A stretch of DNA of 64,000 nt from DASXKD01 sp963734725 (lineage in GTDB: Bacteria; Actinomycetota; Actinomycetes; Streptosporangiales; Streptosporangiaceae). Below the pieces are notes generated by a model, which did no database searches, was not told the DNA's origin, and saw nothing but the letters and a program-made list of their open reading frames with translations. Below are positions 39,498-48,876 of the stretch, in pieces (position 1 is the stretch's first letter; the number at the start of each line of letters is the position of its first letter). The position numbers and the translations under genes are program-made. The stretch covers positions 62,001-126,000 of the forward strand of contig CAVTIX010000009.1 of the NCBI GenBank assembly GCA_963734725.1, written 5' to 3'.

Positions 39498-42403
39498 GCG
39501 AGCTCCACTACCTCGGCCAGGCCGGCCCGGAGGTCATCGGCGAGCATGCCCGGGTCGGTCACCGCGAGCGTGTCGGTGTTGATGCCGATGCAGCAGTTCC
39601 CGTTGTGCGAGATGAGGGTGATCATCGCAGCGCAGCCGGGCAGCGGGCCGAACGGGTACATGTGGGTGATCCGCGAGCCCGCGATGTACACCGGGAAGGG
39701 CACGCCGGGGATGCTGGAGACCTGGACGTCGTTCGTGCTGGTCAGTCGGCCCGAGATCGCGCTGACGACCGGTGCGGGGAGCCAGCCAACCGCTGGGGCC
39801 AGGGCAGCGGGCACGGTGTCGGCCGCCGTGGCGCTGGCCGCGCGAGCCTCCAGCACGAACTGCCGCACCGCGGCGATCCTGGCCGCCGGGTCGGTCTCGG
39901 CCATGGGCGCGGCGAACTTGGCGCCGGTGAACCGGTTCCCGCCCTGCGGGTCGTCCTGGGCGCGCAGGCTGATCGGGAACCCGACAGCGAGCCGGTCCAC
40001 CGGGGCGCCGTGCTGCTCGTGGTAGCGGCGGAACCCGCCGATCACCGCGGCCAGCAGCCCGTCGTTGACGGATCCGCCGACCGCCTTAGCGCCGGCCTTG
40101 AGGTCGGCCAACGGCACTTCGACGACCTCGAAGTGCCAGTCGCCACCTCGCTGGGCGAGCAGCGGCGACCCGGACGGGGCGGCCGCGTTCTGGCCGGTAA
40201 AACGGACCGCGGACAGCGCCTGCCCCGCCGCCCGCGAGGCCACGTCCCACGGCCGGGTCAGCGTGCCGACCGCCCTGGTTCCCTGGCGCACCGCCGCCCT
40301 AGGGGTGGCGCGGACCGCGTCGGCGACCTGCCCCGCGAACAGCCCGGTGCGTGACCCCCCGCTGGGCGCCTGGACCGGCGGCTCGGGCCGGTCCGGGTCA
40401 TGCTCGGGCGTGCGGCTGTGCAGCCGCATCATCAACTGGACCGCGCCGAGCCCGTCGGTGACGCTGTGGTGGCTCTTGGCCACGTACCCGGCCCGGCCGT
40501 CGGCCAGGCTCTCCACCAGCAGCGCCTGCCACAGCGGGCGGTCACGGTCGAGGGGAGCGGCGGCGAAATCCTGCACGATGTCGAGCAGTTGCCGCAGCGT
40601 GCCGGGGCTGGGCAGCCGGACCCGGTGCACGTGCCGGGATAGGTCGAAGTCACCGTCCGTCACCCAGGTCGGGGTGCCGAGCGCAAACGCGGGCTCGAGC
40701 ACGCGCTGCCGCATCCGCGGCACCATGCGGGACGCCCACTCGTGCGCGGCGAGCAGCCGGTCCCAGTCGGGGGCGGGATCGAGCAGTTCGAGCAGGCTGA
40801 CCGTGACGCGCAGCCGCGGGTCCGCCGATTCGGCACGCCACATGGCAGTTTCCAGCGGGTTCATCCGGGGGGAGGCGCCCCAGTCCAGCGGCAGCGCCGG
40901 CGGCGCGCCGGAGCCGGCCGTCGTCGTCGCGATCACCTGCCCGTTGCCGTGGGCCGGCCAGTTGGCCAGCGTCGCCAGATACTGCCCGCGAACCTCGTGG
41001 ACATGCTCGTCCAGGTCGGCCACGTCCCAGCCGTCGGTGGCGACCGGGGAGAGCACCGCGATCTGCACCGTTCCCGCGTGGATCATGGTGGCGCCGCGCC
41101 ACATCAGCTCGCCGGAGTTGCGGATCACGATCGGCACGATCGGGACCCCCGCCTGCATCGCGACATGGAACGCCCCCTTCTTGAACGGCCCGAGCGCTCG
41201 GGTCGCCGACCGGGTGCCCTCGGGCGCGATCACCAGGGAGGTGCCCTCGCGCAGCTTCTCCACCGCCGGCTCCAGGGCCTTGCGCGCCTGCGCGTTGTCC
41301 TGGCGGTTGACGAACGCCACGTCGGCGAGCCGGAACATCAGCCCGAAACCGGGGCTGTTCGCGAGTTCCTTCTTCGCGACGCCGGTGAACCCGCTGCGCA
41401 GCAGCTTGGCCAGGATGAGCACGTCAAGCTGGCTCTGATGGTTGAAGAGGAACACCGCGGGCCGCGCCGAGAGGTGCTCGGCGCCGTAGATGTCCAGCCG
41501 CACCCCGGCCAGCACGCTGCCCAGCTCACCGGCGAGCGTGGTGCCAAGGTTGACGGCCTCCCGCCGGGACCCCGTGGCCGCGCCCAGCACCACGCCCGCG
41601 GTGAAGCCGCCGAGCATGCCGGCCAGCCCCGCCGCCGTGTGGGCGATGTCCGCGATCCCGGCACGGCGGGAGCGGAACCTGGCCACCGGCCAGCCGTAGT
41701 GCCGCGCCGCCTCGGCCAGGTGACGGCCGGGGTTGATGGCACGCGCCCGCCCGGCGGTCCGCAGGAACGGCACGTCCTCGTCGCCGTTGGAGTAGCCGTA
41801 GCTCTGCGCCAGTTCGATGCCGTGTTCCCCGGCGAACTCGCGCACCGCCGCCGCCTTGCCTGCCCGCCACAGCAGCGGGCCGCCGGGCCGGCCGGTGCAG
41901 ATGCCGTTCACGATTTCCACCGGTGAAACAAGAATGTGCGATACGCCCATCGCCCTGGCTGTGGGCGCCACCTGGAACCGGGTCGCGGAGGAAGCAAGAA
42001 CGACGGTGTGCCCGGCGCGCTGGTGTGCCTCGACCAGGTGCCACCCTTCCGGGTACAGCGACCCGGAGATGCCCTGCACGAACAGCCGCTCGCCCAGTTC
42101 GGCGAGTTCGTCCTCACTGCGCCCGGCCCAGGTGTGCATGCTGAGCACGGTGAACTGCTCGAAGTCCTCCTCGCTGGTCACGCCCCGAATGCCAGTCAGC
42201 AGCATCCGCCCCAGGTCGGCCGGTGTGACCTGCAGCGACCTGAGGTGGTGCCGGACGAACGCGGATAGTGAGTAGCCGTCGATCAGGGTGCCGTCAAAGT
42301 CGAAGAACGCCCCGATGTGCGGGCCTTTCGGCCCGGCCTCGACGGCGGCGATCAGCTCATCCGCCGACCACGTCCCGGTGGCTGGCTGGCTAGGGTTGGA
42401 CAC
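39494..42403 (-). CDS. HAD-IB phosphatase / PlsC acyltransferase / WS-DGAT fusion
   Basis: About 969 residues, three domains. First, a HAD-IB hydrolase (FFDFDGTLIDGYSLSAFVRH, near residue 32). Second, a PlsC acyltransferase (FNHQSQLDVLILAKLL for HxxxxD, then APEGTRSATR). Third, a WS/DGAT domain with SHHSVTDGLG (HHxxxDG). The set could acylate lysophosphatidate, dephosphorylate phosphatidate and add the third acyl chain, leading to triacylglycerol. The GTG start at 42403 is preceded by GGGAGG at 6 bp and overlaps the end of plsB by 14 bp. Second gene of a coupled operon. Confidence 0.88.
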   Translation of the reverse strand: MSNPSQPATGTWSADELIAAVEAGPKGPHIGAFFDFDGTLIDGYSLSAFVRHHLRSLQVTPADLGRMLLTGIRGVTSEEDFEQFTVLSMHTWAGRSEDELAELGERLFVQGISGSLYPEGWHLVEAHQRAGHTVVLASSATRFQVAPTARAMGVSHILVSPVEIVNGICTGRPGGPLLWRAGKAAAVREFAGEHGIELAQSYGYSNGDEDVPFLRTAGRARAINPGRHLAEAARHYGWPVARFRSRRAGIADIAHTAAGLAGMLGGFTAGVVLGAATGSRREAVNLGTTLAGELGSVLAGVRLDIYGAEHLSARPAVFLFNHQSQLDVLILAKLLRSGFTGVAKKELANSPGFGLMFRLADVAFVNRQDNAQARKALEPAVEKLREGTSLVIAPEGTRSATRALGPFKKGAFHVAMQAGVPIVPIVIRNSGELMWRGATMIHAGTVQIAVLSPVATDGWDVADLDEHVHEVRGQYLATLANWPAHGNGQVIATTTAGSGAPPALPLDWGASPRMNPLETAMWRAESADPRLRVTVSLLELLDPAPDWDRLLAAHEWASRMVPRMRQRVLEPAFALGTPTWVTDGDFDLSRHVHRVRLPSPGTLRQLLDIVQDFAAAPLDRDRPLWQALLVESLADGRAGYVAKSHHSVTDGLGAVQLMMRLHSRTPEHDPDRPEPPVQAPSGGSRTGLFAGQVADAVRATPRAAVRQGTRAVGTLTRPWDVASRAAGQALSAVRFTGQNAAAPSGSPLLAQRGGDWHFEVVEVPLADLKAGAKAVGGSVNDGLLAAVIGGFRRYHEQHGAPVDRLAVGFPISLRAQDDPQGGNRFTGAKFAAPMAETDPAARIAAVRQFVLEARAASATAADTVPAALAPAVGWLPAPVVSAISGRLTSTNDVQVSSIPGVPFPVYIAGSRITHMYPFGPLPGCAAMITLISHNGNCCIGINTDTLAVTDPGMLADDLRAGLAEVVELA

Positions 42404-44753
42404 CGATCGCCTCCCGTCGGCCTGCAGCATCGATCTCGTCAATCATGATCAGCCGGGCGACTTCGTCGTGCAGGCGCCCGGCGAACGCCCGCCTGCGCTG
42501 GGCCAGGTCGCCGCCGCCGGGGCCGAGCAGGTCCAGGTTCGCGGCGAGCTTCAGCGCGCTGGCGAACAGTTCCCGCGACAGCGATTCCGGCCCGTGCAGC
42601 CGGCCCTGCAGCAGCATCTGCTGCCCCACGCCGCGGCATTCGTCGAGGAACTCCTTGTCCGTCGTCGGCTGGTGCGGCGGGCGCGCGGCGAGCCGTTCCG
42701 CCACCACGAGCTGCGCGTCGAGGAACGACCGCAGCACCCGGTTCGCGACCAGCAGATCCGAGCGCTCGAGCACGGCGCGCCCGTCGGCCACCGTCTCCCA
42801 GGCGGGATCGAGCCGGTCAAGCTCAGCTTGGAGCACCGCGCGGTAGGCCGTCTTGTCCGGGAAGAAGAACTCGAACTTGAGCTGGTCCCGCAACCGCATC
42901 GCCTCATCCCACCGGTTGGCGGGCGCGCTGAGCAGCACCAGCTCCGCCACCGCCCGGTCGGCGAAATGGTGAATCGCGGTGTTCCGGTAGAACGCCGCGA
43001 CCAGGTGCTGGCCCCGTTCGATGGCGTAGACCGGCTCCTCCCCGCCTGCGTAGATCGTGACCACGTTCTGCTGGGACAGGGCCCCGAGCACCCGCTGCAC
43101 CCCGGCGTCGGTGTCCAGGATCTCCCGCGAGTACGGTAGTCCCCGCTCGCGCAGGTAAGCGCGCAACGGCTCGAGCACCCCGCGAACCTGGCCCAGGGTG
43201 AGCGCGCGGTCGCGGACCCCCAGCAGGGCCAGCGTCACCAGGGCCGTTGCCGTTGCCGGGGTAACCCGGTTGATCCGGACAGCCACCTCGAACGCCACCT
43301 TCTGCAGCGCCAGCCGCCAGGCATCCTTGGGCGGGGCGGCGGGGTCGAGGCCAGCCTTGGGCGGGGTGGCGGGGTCGGGGCCAGCCTTGGGCGCGGTGGC
43401 GGGGTCGGGGCTAGCAGAGTCGCCGTCAGGACCGCCTGGCGGCAGGGCCGCGCGCAGCGAAAGCGGTTCGGCGAACCGCACGTAGACCGTGCCGACGCGG
43501 GTCAGCTGGCCCCGCGCGTAGGCTGCCAGCCAGCCGAGGCCTTCCCCCTTCTTCGTGGCGCCGGCCTGCTCGGCGGCCATGGCGGATACCTCGCGGAGCT
43601 GGTCGTAGGTGATCGCCACCGGCACGATCCAGGCGTCCTCGGCCCGCCCCCGGGCGATCGCCTCGGCCACGTAGGCCAGCAGGCCGTAGCGCGGCGGGCG
43701 CAGCTTGCCGGTCCGGGAGCGGCCGCCCTCCATGTACCACTCGAGGTTGAAGCGCTTGGCGAGCAGGAAGCCGAGGTACTCGCGCAGGGACAGCTTGTAG
43801 ACCTCGTCGTCGCCAAAGCTGCGCCGGATGAACACGATGCCGGCCCGCCGGGCCAGCGGGGTGATCGGCCAGATCCGGAGGTTGTCGCCGCCGAGCACGT
43901 GGTTGGGCGGGAAGTCGTGCGCGGCGAGAACGTCGGCAAGCAGCAGGGGATCGGCGTACGAGCGGTGGCTGGGCAGGAAGACCAGGGCGTGCTTGCGGTT
44001 CAGCGCCCGCAGCCATTCCAGCCCGGCCGTGTTGACCTGCACGTCCCACGCGTAGGCGTGCAGCGGGCGCAGCGTGCTGGACAGCAGGTCGACCGCGATA
44101 GGGCTCATCGAGGCAACCAGGCTGTCCAGATCTGCCTTGGCGCGGGTCATCACTTCCTGATCGGTCAGGCCCAGCTGGTCCGCGAGCCCGGCGGCCTCGG
44201 CGCGGAACTCGGGGCTGTCCGCGATCGCCTCGGTGACCTCCTTCGGCACCTTGTACCGGTGCCCGAGCAGGGTCCGTTCGGAGCGGTCCAGCGCGAGCCT
44301 GGCCTGCCGGGACACGAATTGGGCGAACGAGCCGGTGCCGCCCCAGCGCCCGCGCAGCGCGGCCACCGTCGCGGGTTCGGCGACGACCATCCGGGCCCGG
44401 TCCGGCTCCCGCCGCATGATCCGGTTCTGCCAGAACACCGGTGGCCGGCGCGGGTTGACTTGCGACACGACGTCGGCCCAGCGGACCCGCCGCTCGCCGC
44501 CTCGTTCGCGCGGCAGCCAGGTGACACGGACGGCGGTGACCACCGTCTCGGGTGCCGCCTGGTCCAGCGACCGGGCCAGGCCAGGGCCGTTCAGCGGCAG
44601 CACCGCGGCTGGCTGGATGCCGCCTTCGCGCAGCCACTGCGTGACCAGGGCACGCTCTGCCGCGCTCGGCGGGCCGGCGAGCAGGATCAGCATTTCCTCG
44701 CGGCCAGCCGGATGGCTGCCCGCAGCGGGCTGCGCTGACTGCGGACCACCCAT
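42390..44753 (-). CDS. plsB: Glycerol-3-phosphate 1-O-acyltransferase
   Basis: A 787-residue acyltransferase that acylates glycerol 3-phosphate at sn-1. LPSHRSYADPLLLADVLA carries the catalytic HxxxxD (about residue 258), GIVFIRRSFGDDEVYK is block II, and EGGRSRTGKL is block III. RVGTVYVRFAEPLSL follows. A Pro/Ala insertion of about 30 residues (three DPA(T/A)(A/P)PKAG repeats, DNA 43320-43415) sits between the acyltransferase domain and the helical C-terminal region. It heads the operon with the HAD/PlsC/WS-DGAT fusion and the flavoprotein. Confidence 0.92.
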   Translation of the reverse strand: MGGPQSAQPAAGSHPAGREEMLILLAGPPSAAERALVTQWLREGGIQPAAVLPLNGPGLARSLDQAAPETVVTAVRVTWLPRERGGERRVRWADVVSQVNPRRPPVFWQNRIMRREPDRARMVVAEPATVAALRGRWGGTGSFAQFVSRQARLALDRSERTLLGHRYKVPKEVTEAIADSPEFRAEAAGLADQLGLTDQEVMTRAKADLDSLVASMSPIAVDLLSSTLRPLHAYAWDVQVNTAGLEWLRALNRKHALVFLPSHRSYADPLLLADVLAAHDFPPNHVLGGDNLRIWPITPLARRAGIVFIRRSFGDDEVYKLSLREYLGFLLAKRFNLEWYMEGGRSRTGKLRPPRYGLLAYVAEAIARGRAEDAWIVPVAITYDQLREVSAMAAEQAGATKKGEGLGWLAAYARGQLTRVGTVYVRFAEPLSLRAALPPGGPDGDSASPDPATAPKAGPDPATPPKAGLDPAAPPKDAWRLALQKVAFEVAVRINRVTPATATALVTLALLGVRDRALTLGQVRGVLEPLRAYLRERGLPYSREILDTDAGVQRVLGALSQQNVVTIYAGGEEPVYAIERGQHLVAAFYRNTAIHHFADRAVAELVLLSAPANRWDEAMRLRDQLKFEFFFPDKTAYRAVLQAELDRLDPAWETVADGRAVLERSDLLVANRVLRSFLDAQLVVAERLAARPPHQPTTDKEFLDECRGVGQQMLLQGRLHGPESLSRELFASALKLAANLDLLGPGGGDLAQRRRAFAGRLHDEVARLIMIDEIDAAGRREAIGVQP

Positions 44754-44884
44754 AAGGCGTCCCTCCCCTCAGCCACATCCTCGCCCATCGGCGTGATCGT
44801 GGTCACCCCTGCCCCAGCGGGCGCTCGCGGCGGCGCGGGTGCGGGACGCCGCCGCCGGGTGACGCCCTCCCGTATGCTGGCGCG

Positions 44885-44968
44885 ATGCATCTGGGCCTGG
44901 TCGCCATCGTGGTCAGCGAGTACGACCCGGCCATCAGGTTCTTCGTGGACGCGCTGGGCTTCAACGGG
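44885..44968 (+). pseudogene. VOC family protein, N-terminal remnant
   Basis: An ATG-started frame of about 28 codons, HLGLVAIVVSEYDPAIRFF then VDALGF, is the exact opening pattern of a VOC/glyoxalase protein, but the rest is missing. Right after it comes the RBS and start of the NAD-dependent epimerase. A deletion has joined the two, leaving the VOC start region and probably its promoter in front of the epimerase gene. Confidence 0.7.
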
Positions 44969-44984
44969 GGACGGAGGTGCTGTG

Positions 44985-45983
44985 GTGCATGCGGTGGTCA
45001 CCGGCGGGGCCGGCTTCCTGGGATCCCGCCTGGCCCGGGAGTTGCTGGCCGCGGGCTCGATCGGGGTGGACGGCGGCGGGGCCCGGCAGCTCACCCGGGT
45101 CACGGTCCTGGACCAGGCGCCGCTGCCCGAGGACCTGGCCGCCGACGAACGGGTCGCGTTCACCCGCGGTGACCTCGGTGAGCTGCTGGACCCTTCGGGC
45201 CGCGGGCGGGACACGCTGGCCGCGGCGGATGTGATCTTCCATCTCGCGGCGGCGGTCAGCGGGGAATGCGAGGCTGACTTCGATCTCGGCATGCGGGCGA
45301 ACCTGCGGGTCACCGAGTCGCTGCTCGCGTCGTGTCGCGCGCTGGCGACGAACCCGGTCGTGGTGTTCTCGAGCTCACTGGCCGTCTTCGGGGCCTCAGA
45401 CGATCATCCGCTCCCGGCGGTCGTGGACGATCACACGTTGCCGAACCCGCAGTCCAGTTACGGCGTGCAGAAGGTCATCGGAGAGCAGTTGCTGGCCGAC
45501 TACACGCGCAAAGGATTCCTGCGCGGGCGGGCCGTCCGGCTGGCCACGGTCAGCGTGCGGCCCGGCCGGCCGAACGCGGCCGCGTCCGGCTTCCTTTCTG
45601 GCATCATCCGCGAGCCGCTGGCCGGCCGCCGCGCCGCCTGCCCGGTCGACGCGGCGACCGAGGTGGCGCTTATCTCGCCGGCCCGGGCCATCGAAGGGCT
45701 GCTGTGCGCTGCCACCTCAGCCGAGCAGGCCTGGGGCGGGCGCAGCGCGGTCACCCTGCCGGCCCTCACCGTGACCGTCGCGGACATGGTCGCCGCGCTG
45801 GAACGCGCCGCCGGGCCCGAGGCGAGCGCGCTGATCGACTGGGTTCCCGATCCGGACGTGGCCAGGCTGGTGACGAGCTGGCCTGCCCGGATCCGCGCCG
45901 ACCGGGCGCAACGGCTGGGCCTGGCCCCGGACCCGGACTTCGGCGCCATCATCGGCAGGTACCTTGCCGAGTCCCGGATTTGA
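44985..45983 (+). CDS. denD: NAD-dependent epimerase/dehydratase, D-erythronate dehydrogenase type
   Basis: About 332 residues, extended SDR fold. VVTGGAGFLGSRLARELL is the Rossmann glycine motif, IFHLAAAVSGE the NxxH region, SSSLAVFG the active-site Ser strand, and SSYGVQKVIGEQLLADY the YxxxK (about residue 150). The C-terminal VADMVAALERAAGPEASALI and DPDVARLVTSWPARIRADRA resemble DenD. It probably oxidises a four-carbon sugar acid. GTG 44985 has GGAGG at 7 bp; GTG 44982 is the alternative. A truncated VOC frame directly precedes it. The symbol is assigned by resemblance. Confidence 0.8.
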   Translation: MHAVVTGGAGFLGSRLARELLAAGSIGVDGGGARQLTRVTVLDQAPLPEDLAADERVAFTRGDLGELLDPSGRGRDTLAAADVIFHLAAAVSGECEADFDLGMRANLRVTESLLASCRALATNPVVVFSSSLAVFGASDDHPLPAVVDDHTLPNPQSSYGVQKVIGEQLLADYTRKGFLRGRAVRLATVSVRPGRPNAAASGFLSGIIREPLAGRRAACPVDAATEVALISPARAIEGLLCAATSAEQAWGGRSAVTLPALTVTVADMVAALERAAGPEASALIDWVPDPDVARLVTSWPARIRADRAQRLGLAPDPDFGAIIGRYLAESRI

Positions 45984-46004
45984 TGCGCAACGGAAGGGGC
46001 GGTG

Positions 46005-46760
46005 ATGGCAACCACTGGCGTGGCCGTGGTGACCGGGGCGGGGTCCGGTCTTGGCCGGTACATAGCCCAGGCGCTGCTGGCGGCCGGATGGCAGGTCGCG
46101 GCGGCCGGGCGGCGCGAGGACGCGTTGCGCGAGACGCTGGCCTCCGCAGAGTCGCCGGGCGGGCCCGGGCTGGCCGTTCCCACCGACGTCACCGTGCCCG
46201 AATCGGTCGCCGGGCTGTTCGAGACCGTGCGCCGGCGCTGGCGGCGCGTTGACCTAGTGGTCAACAATGCGGGCATATTTGGCCCGGCGGGCGCGGTGGA
46301 TGAGATCTCCCCGGCTGGCTGGCAGGAAGCCGTCGACACCAACCTGACCGGCGCCTTCCTGTGCGCCCACCACGCCGTCCGGTTGATGAAAACGCAGGAT
46401 CCCCGCGGCGGCCGGATCATCAACAACGGCTCGATATCCGCGCACGCCCCCCGCCCGGACAGCGTCGCCTACACCGCTACCAAGCACGCGATCACCGGCC
46501 TGACCAAGTCCATCTCCCTCGACGGCCGGCGTTTCGACGTAGCCTGCGGGCAGATCGACATCGGCAACGCCGCCACCGACATGACCGCGCAGATGAGCCA
46601 TGGCGTGCCGCAGGCCGACGGTTCGCTGGCGGCCGAGCCCACCTTCGACGCCAGCCATGTCGCCGCCGCCGTGCTCTACATGGCCAGCCTGCCCCTCGAC
46701 GCCAACGTGCAGTTCCTGACGATCACTGCTACGAAGATGCCCTTCATCGGGCGGGGATGA
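46005..46760 (+). CDS. SDR family oxidoreductase
   Basis: About 251 residues, classical short-chain dehydrogenase. GAGSGLGRYIAQALLAAG (TGxxxGxG, residues about 11-28), LVVNNAGIFGPAG (NNAG), INNGSISAHAPRPDSVAYTA then TKHAI (active-site Ser, YxxxK). The start is ATG 46005, just after a GGAAGGGG RBS; a GTG at 46002 is possible. It follows the epimerase by about 21 bp, so the two are probably co-transcribed and act in one sugar or polyol pathway. Substrate unknown. Confidence 0.88.
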   Translation: MATTGVAVVTGAGSGLGRYIAQALLAAGWQVAAAGRREDALRETLASAESPGGPGLAVPTDVTVPESVAGLFETVRRRWRRVDLVVNNAGIFGPAGAVDEISPAGWQEAVDTNLTGAFLCAHHAVRLMKTQDPRGGRIINNGSISAHAPRPDSVAYTATKHAITGLTKSISLDGRRFDVACGQIDIGNAATDMTAQMSHGVPQADGSLAAEPTFDASHVAAAVLYMASLPLDANVQFLTITATKMPFIGRG

Positions 46761-46812
46761 CTGCTAGCCGCCCGTCTTCCGCCAATGGCGCTAGACCGGC
46801 AGCCGCCGGATA

Positions 46813-47205
46813 ATGCGAGACATGATCACCGGGATGCATGCGATCGTCTTCTCCCCGGACGCCGTAAGGGTGCGCGAGTTCTTCGCCGACGTGCTGAACC
46901 TGCGCTCGGTCAACGCGGGCGGCGGCTGGCTCATCTTCGCGCTGCCGCCTGCCGAGCTGGCCGTTCATCCGGCCGAGGGCGAGGGCCGGCATGAGCTGTA
47001 CCTGATGTGTGACGACATCCAGGCCACCCTCGCCGAGTTGCGCGCCAAAGGGGTCGAAGTGGCGCGCGACGTCGCCGATCAGGGATGGGGGCTGCTGGCG
47101 GCGATCCGCCTGCCTGACGGCAGCGAGTTCCCGCTCTATCAGCCCCGGCACCCCTCACCGTGGCAACCGGGCGCCGCGGGCGGAACCGCCGGGGCGCCCC
47201 GCTGA
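46813..47205 (+). CDS. VOC family protein
   Basis: A 130-residue glyoxalase-fold protein: ITGMHAIVFSPDAVRVREFF, GGGWLIFALPPAELAVHPAE, ELYLMCDDIQATLAELRAKG and LPDGSEFPLYQPRHP. The last block contains the Glu that often binds metal. It lies 52 bp after the SDR gene and may belong to the same transcript. Function unknown. Confidence 0.85.
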   Translation: MRDMITGMHAIVFSPDAVRVREFFADVLNLRSVNAGGGWLIFALPPAELAVHPAEGEGRHELYLMCDDIQATLAELRAKGVEVARDVADQGWGLLAAIRLPDGSEFPLYQPRHPSPWQPGAAGGTAGAPR

Positions 47206-47271
47206 CCGAGGCCCGCCACGGCGGCCCGCGGCGCACCGATGCGCGCGGCGGCGCGTCCCTAGGATGGGGCG

Positions 47272-48309
47272 ATGTGCACGGATGAGAGCCCGGCGAGCCA
47301 GTTCCCTGCGATGTTGCACGACTTTGAGCCGGCGGCCGAGATCGCCTTGGCGCCGGTTGACTCGGTCGTGGTGACCACCCTGATGGACAACGTCACCGAC
47401 ACGACCATGCCGGACCAGGGGCCGGCACGGCGGACAGGCTGGCACAGCGTCCCGAGGCGGGCGTCAGCGGTGATGGAAGACGGCCAGGCCCCCGATGCGC
47501 TGCTCGCCGAGCACGGGTTTTCGGTGCTGGTGACGGTCACCAAGGCCGGGCGGGAGCACCGGTTCTTGTTCGACGTCGGCGCCAGCCCCGACGGTGTGGT
47601 CGAGAACATGCGCCGGCTGGGCGTGGACCCGGGGTCGATCGAGGCGATCGTCTGCAGCCACGGGCACTTCGACCACACCACCGGGCTGGACGGCCTGATC
47701 CGGGCACTGGGCCGGGTGAACATGCCGGTGCTGATCCACCCGCACTTCTGGCGGCGGCGGCGGATCGTCCTGCCGGGCCGGGACCCGCTGGAGATCCCCA
47801 CCACCAGCCGCCAGGCACTGAGGGAAGCCGGGTTCGAGGTCATCGAGGAGCAGCAGCCGAGCTTCTTGTTCGGCGGGTCGGTCCTGGTCACCGGCGAGGT
47901 CCCGCGCGTCACCGGGTACGAGCCTGGGTTCCCGCCGCAGCAGGCCTGGCTCGATCAGCGCTGGCAGGCCGATCCGCTGGTGCTGGACGATCAGGGGCTC
48001 ATCATCAATGTCGCGGGCAAGGGCCTGGTCGTCATCACCGGCTGCGGTCACGCCGGGGTGGTCAACATCGCCCGGTACGCCCAGCGCCTGACCGGCGGCC
48101 AGGCGCTGTACGCGCTCATCGGCGGCTTCCATCTGGGTGGCCCGCTGTTCGAGCCGCTGATCCCGCGCGTGCTGGCCGATCTGGCCGCCATGAACCCCGG
48201 CGTCCTCGTCCCCGCGCACTGCACCGGATGGCGCGCCCAGCACGCGATGTCGGCCCGGTTCCCCGCCGCCTTCGTCCCCAACACCGTCGGCACCAGCTTC
48301 CACCTGTGA
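47272..48309 (+). CDS. MBL-fold metallo-hydrolase
   Basis: A 345-residue metallo-beta-lactamase-fold protein. SHGHFDHTTGLDGL near residue 127 is the HxHxDH motif for two metals; VVITGCGHAGVVNIARYA near 252 gives the next His, and PAHCTGWRAQHAM near 320 the last. This order matches the branch related to dihydropterin-methyl-aminobenzene-phosphate synthase (MptE/RFA-P-like) and uncharacterised hydrolases. The substrate cannot be inferred. The start is ATG 47272. Confidence 0.87.
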   Translation: MCTDESPASQFPAMLHDFEPAAEIALAPVDSVVVTTLMDNVTDTTMPDQGPARRTGWHSVPRRASAVMEDGQAPDALLAEHGFSVLVTVTKAGREHRFLFDVGASPDGVVENMRRLGVDPGSIEAIVCSHGHFDHTTGLDGLIRALGRVNMPVLIHPHFWRRRRIVLPGRDPLEIPTTSRQALREAGFEVIEEQQPSFLFGGSVLVTGEVPRVTGYEPGFPPQQAWLDQRWQADPLVLDDQGLIINVAGKGLVVITGCGHAGVVNIARYAQRLTGGQALYALIGGFHLGGPLFEPLIPRVLADLAAMNPGVLVPAHCTGWRAQHAMSARFPAAFVPNTVGTSFHL

Positions 48310-48358
48310 CCCGTGCCGGGCTCACCCCGGGCGCAGCCGGCGGCCCTAGGCTGGCGGC

Positions 48359-48742
48359 GTGGCGCACTACAGCAGGCTCTCCAAGATTGTGATCGATGTT
48401 CCCGAAGCCGATCATGGCCGCGAGCTCGCGTTCTGGGGCGGGGCTACCGGTCAGCAGCTGATCCAGTTCGACCGGCACCCCGAGTACCACGGGGCGGAGC
48501 TGCCCGGCCATGACCTGGGGCTGCTGATTCAGCGGCTCGGCGACGGGCCCGGCAGGGTGCATCTCGACATCCACACCGACGACCCCGCCGCCGAAATGGC
48601 CAGGCTGGAGAAGCTCGGCGCCGAACTGGTAGCGCAGGTGCACGCCTGGTGGATCATGCGCGATCCCGCCGGGCTGCTCTTCTGCGTCATTCCGGAACCC
48701 CCCGGAGCGCTCAACGACAGCAACGCCCAGCGCTGGGACTGA
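48359..48742 (+). CDS. VOC family protein
   Basis: A 127-residue glyoxalase-like protein: YSRLSKIVIDVPEADHGREL, AFWGGATGQQLIQF, RVHLDIHTDDPAAEMARLEK and VHAWWIMRDPAGLLFCVIPE. It starts with GTG 48359, about 50 bp after the MBL gene and on the same strand. This is the third complete VOC gene in the window besides the remnant at 44885; each belongs to a different branch. Function unknown. Confidence 0.83.
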   Translation: MAHYSRLSKIVIDVPEADHGRELAFWGGATGQQLIQFDRHPEYHGAELPGHDLGLLIQRLGDGPGRVHLDIHTDDPAAEMARLEKLGAELVAQVHAWWIMRDPAGLLFCVIPEPPGALNDSNAQRWD

Positions 48743-48876
48743 TCCGTCCCGCCGGGCCGCCGCGGGCTACGAGCGCGCCGCCCGGCACCGCGCGACCACG
48801 GCGAGGTCGAAGCTGTCGGCGCGGTATGCGAATCCGCCGCGCCTGGATTGGCCGATGTGCGGGCATAGACTGCGCT

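Noticed and set aside
36918..40025. Very long plus-strand frame over the flavoprotein gene
   Set aside because: It is an antisense shadow with no recognisable domain, opposite a gene with clear FAD and GcvT motifs.
44793..44984. Upstream extension of the epimerase as one long protein
   Set aside because: The extra codons are Arg/Trp/Ser-rich, lack family similarity, and overlap the VOC remnant in another frame; the RBS at 44973 supports the start near 44985.
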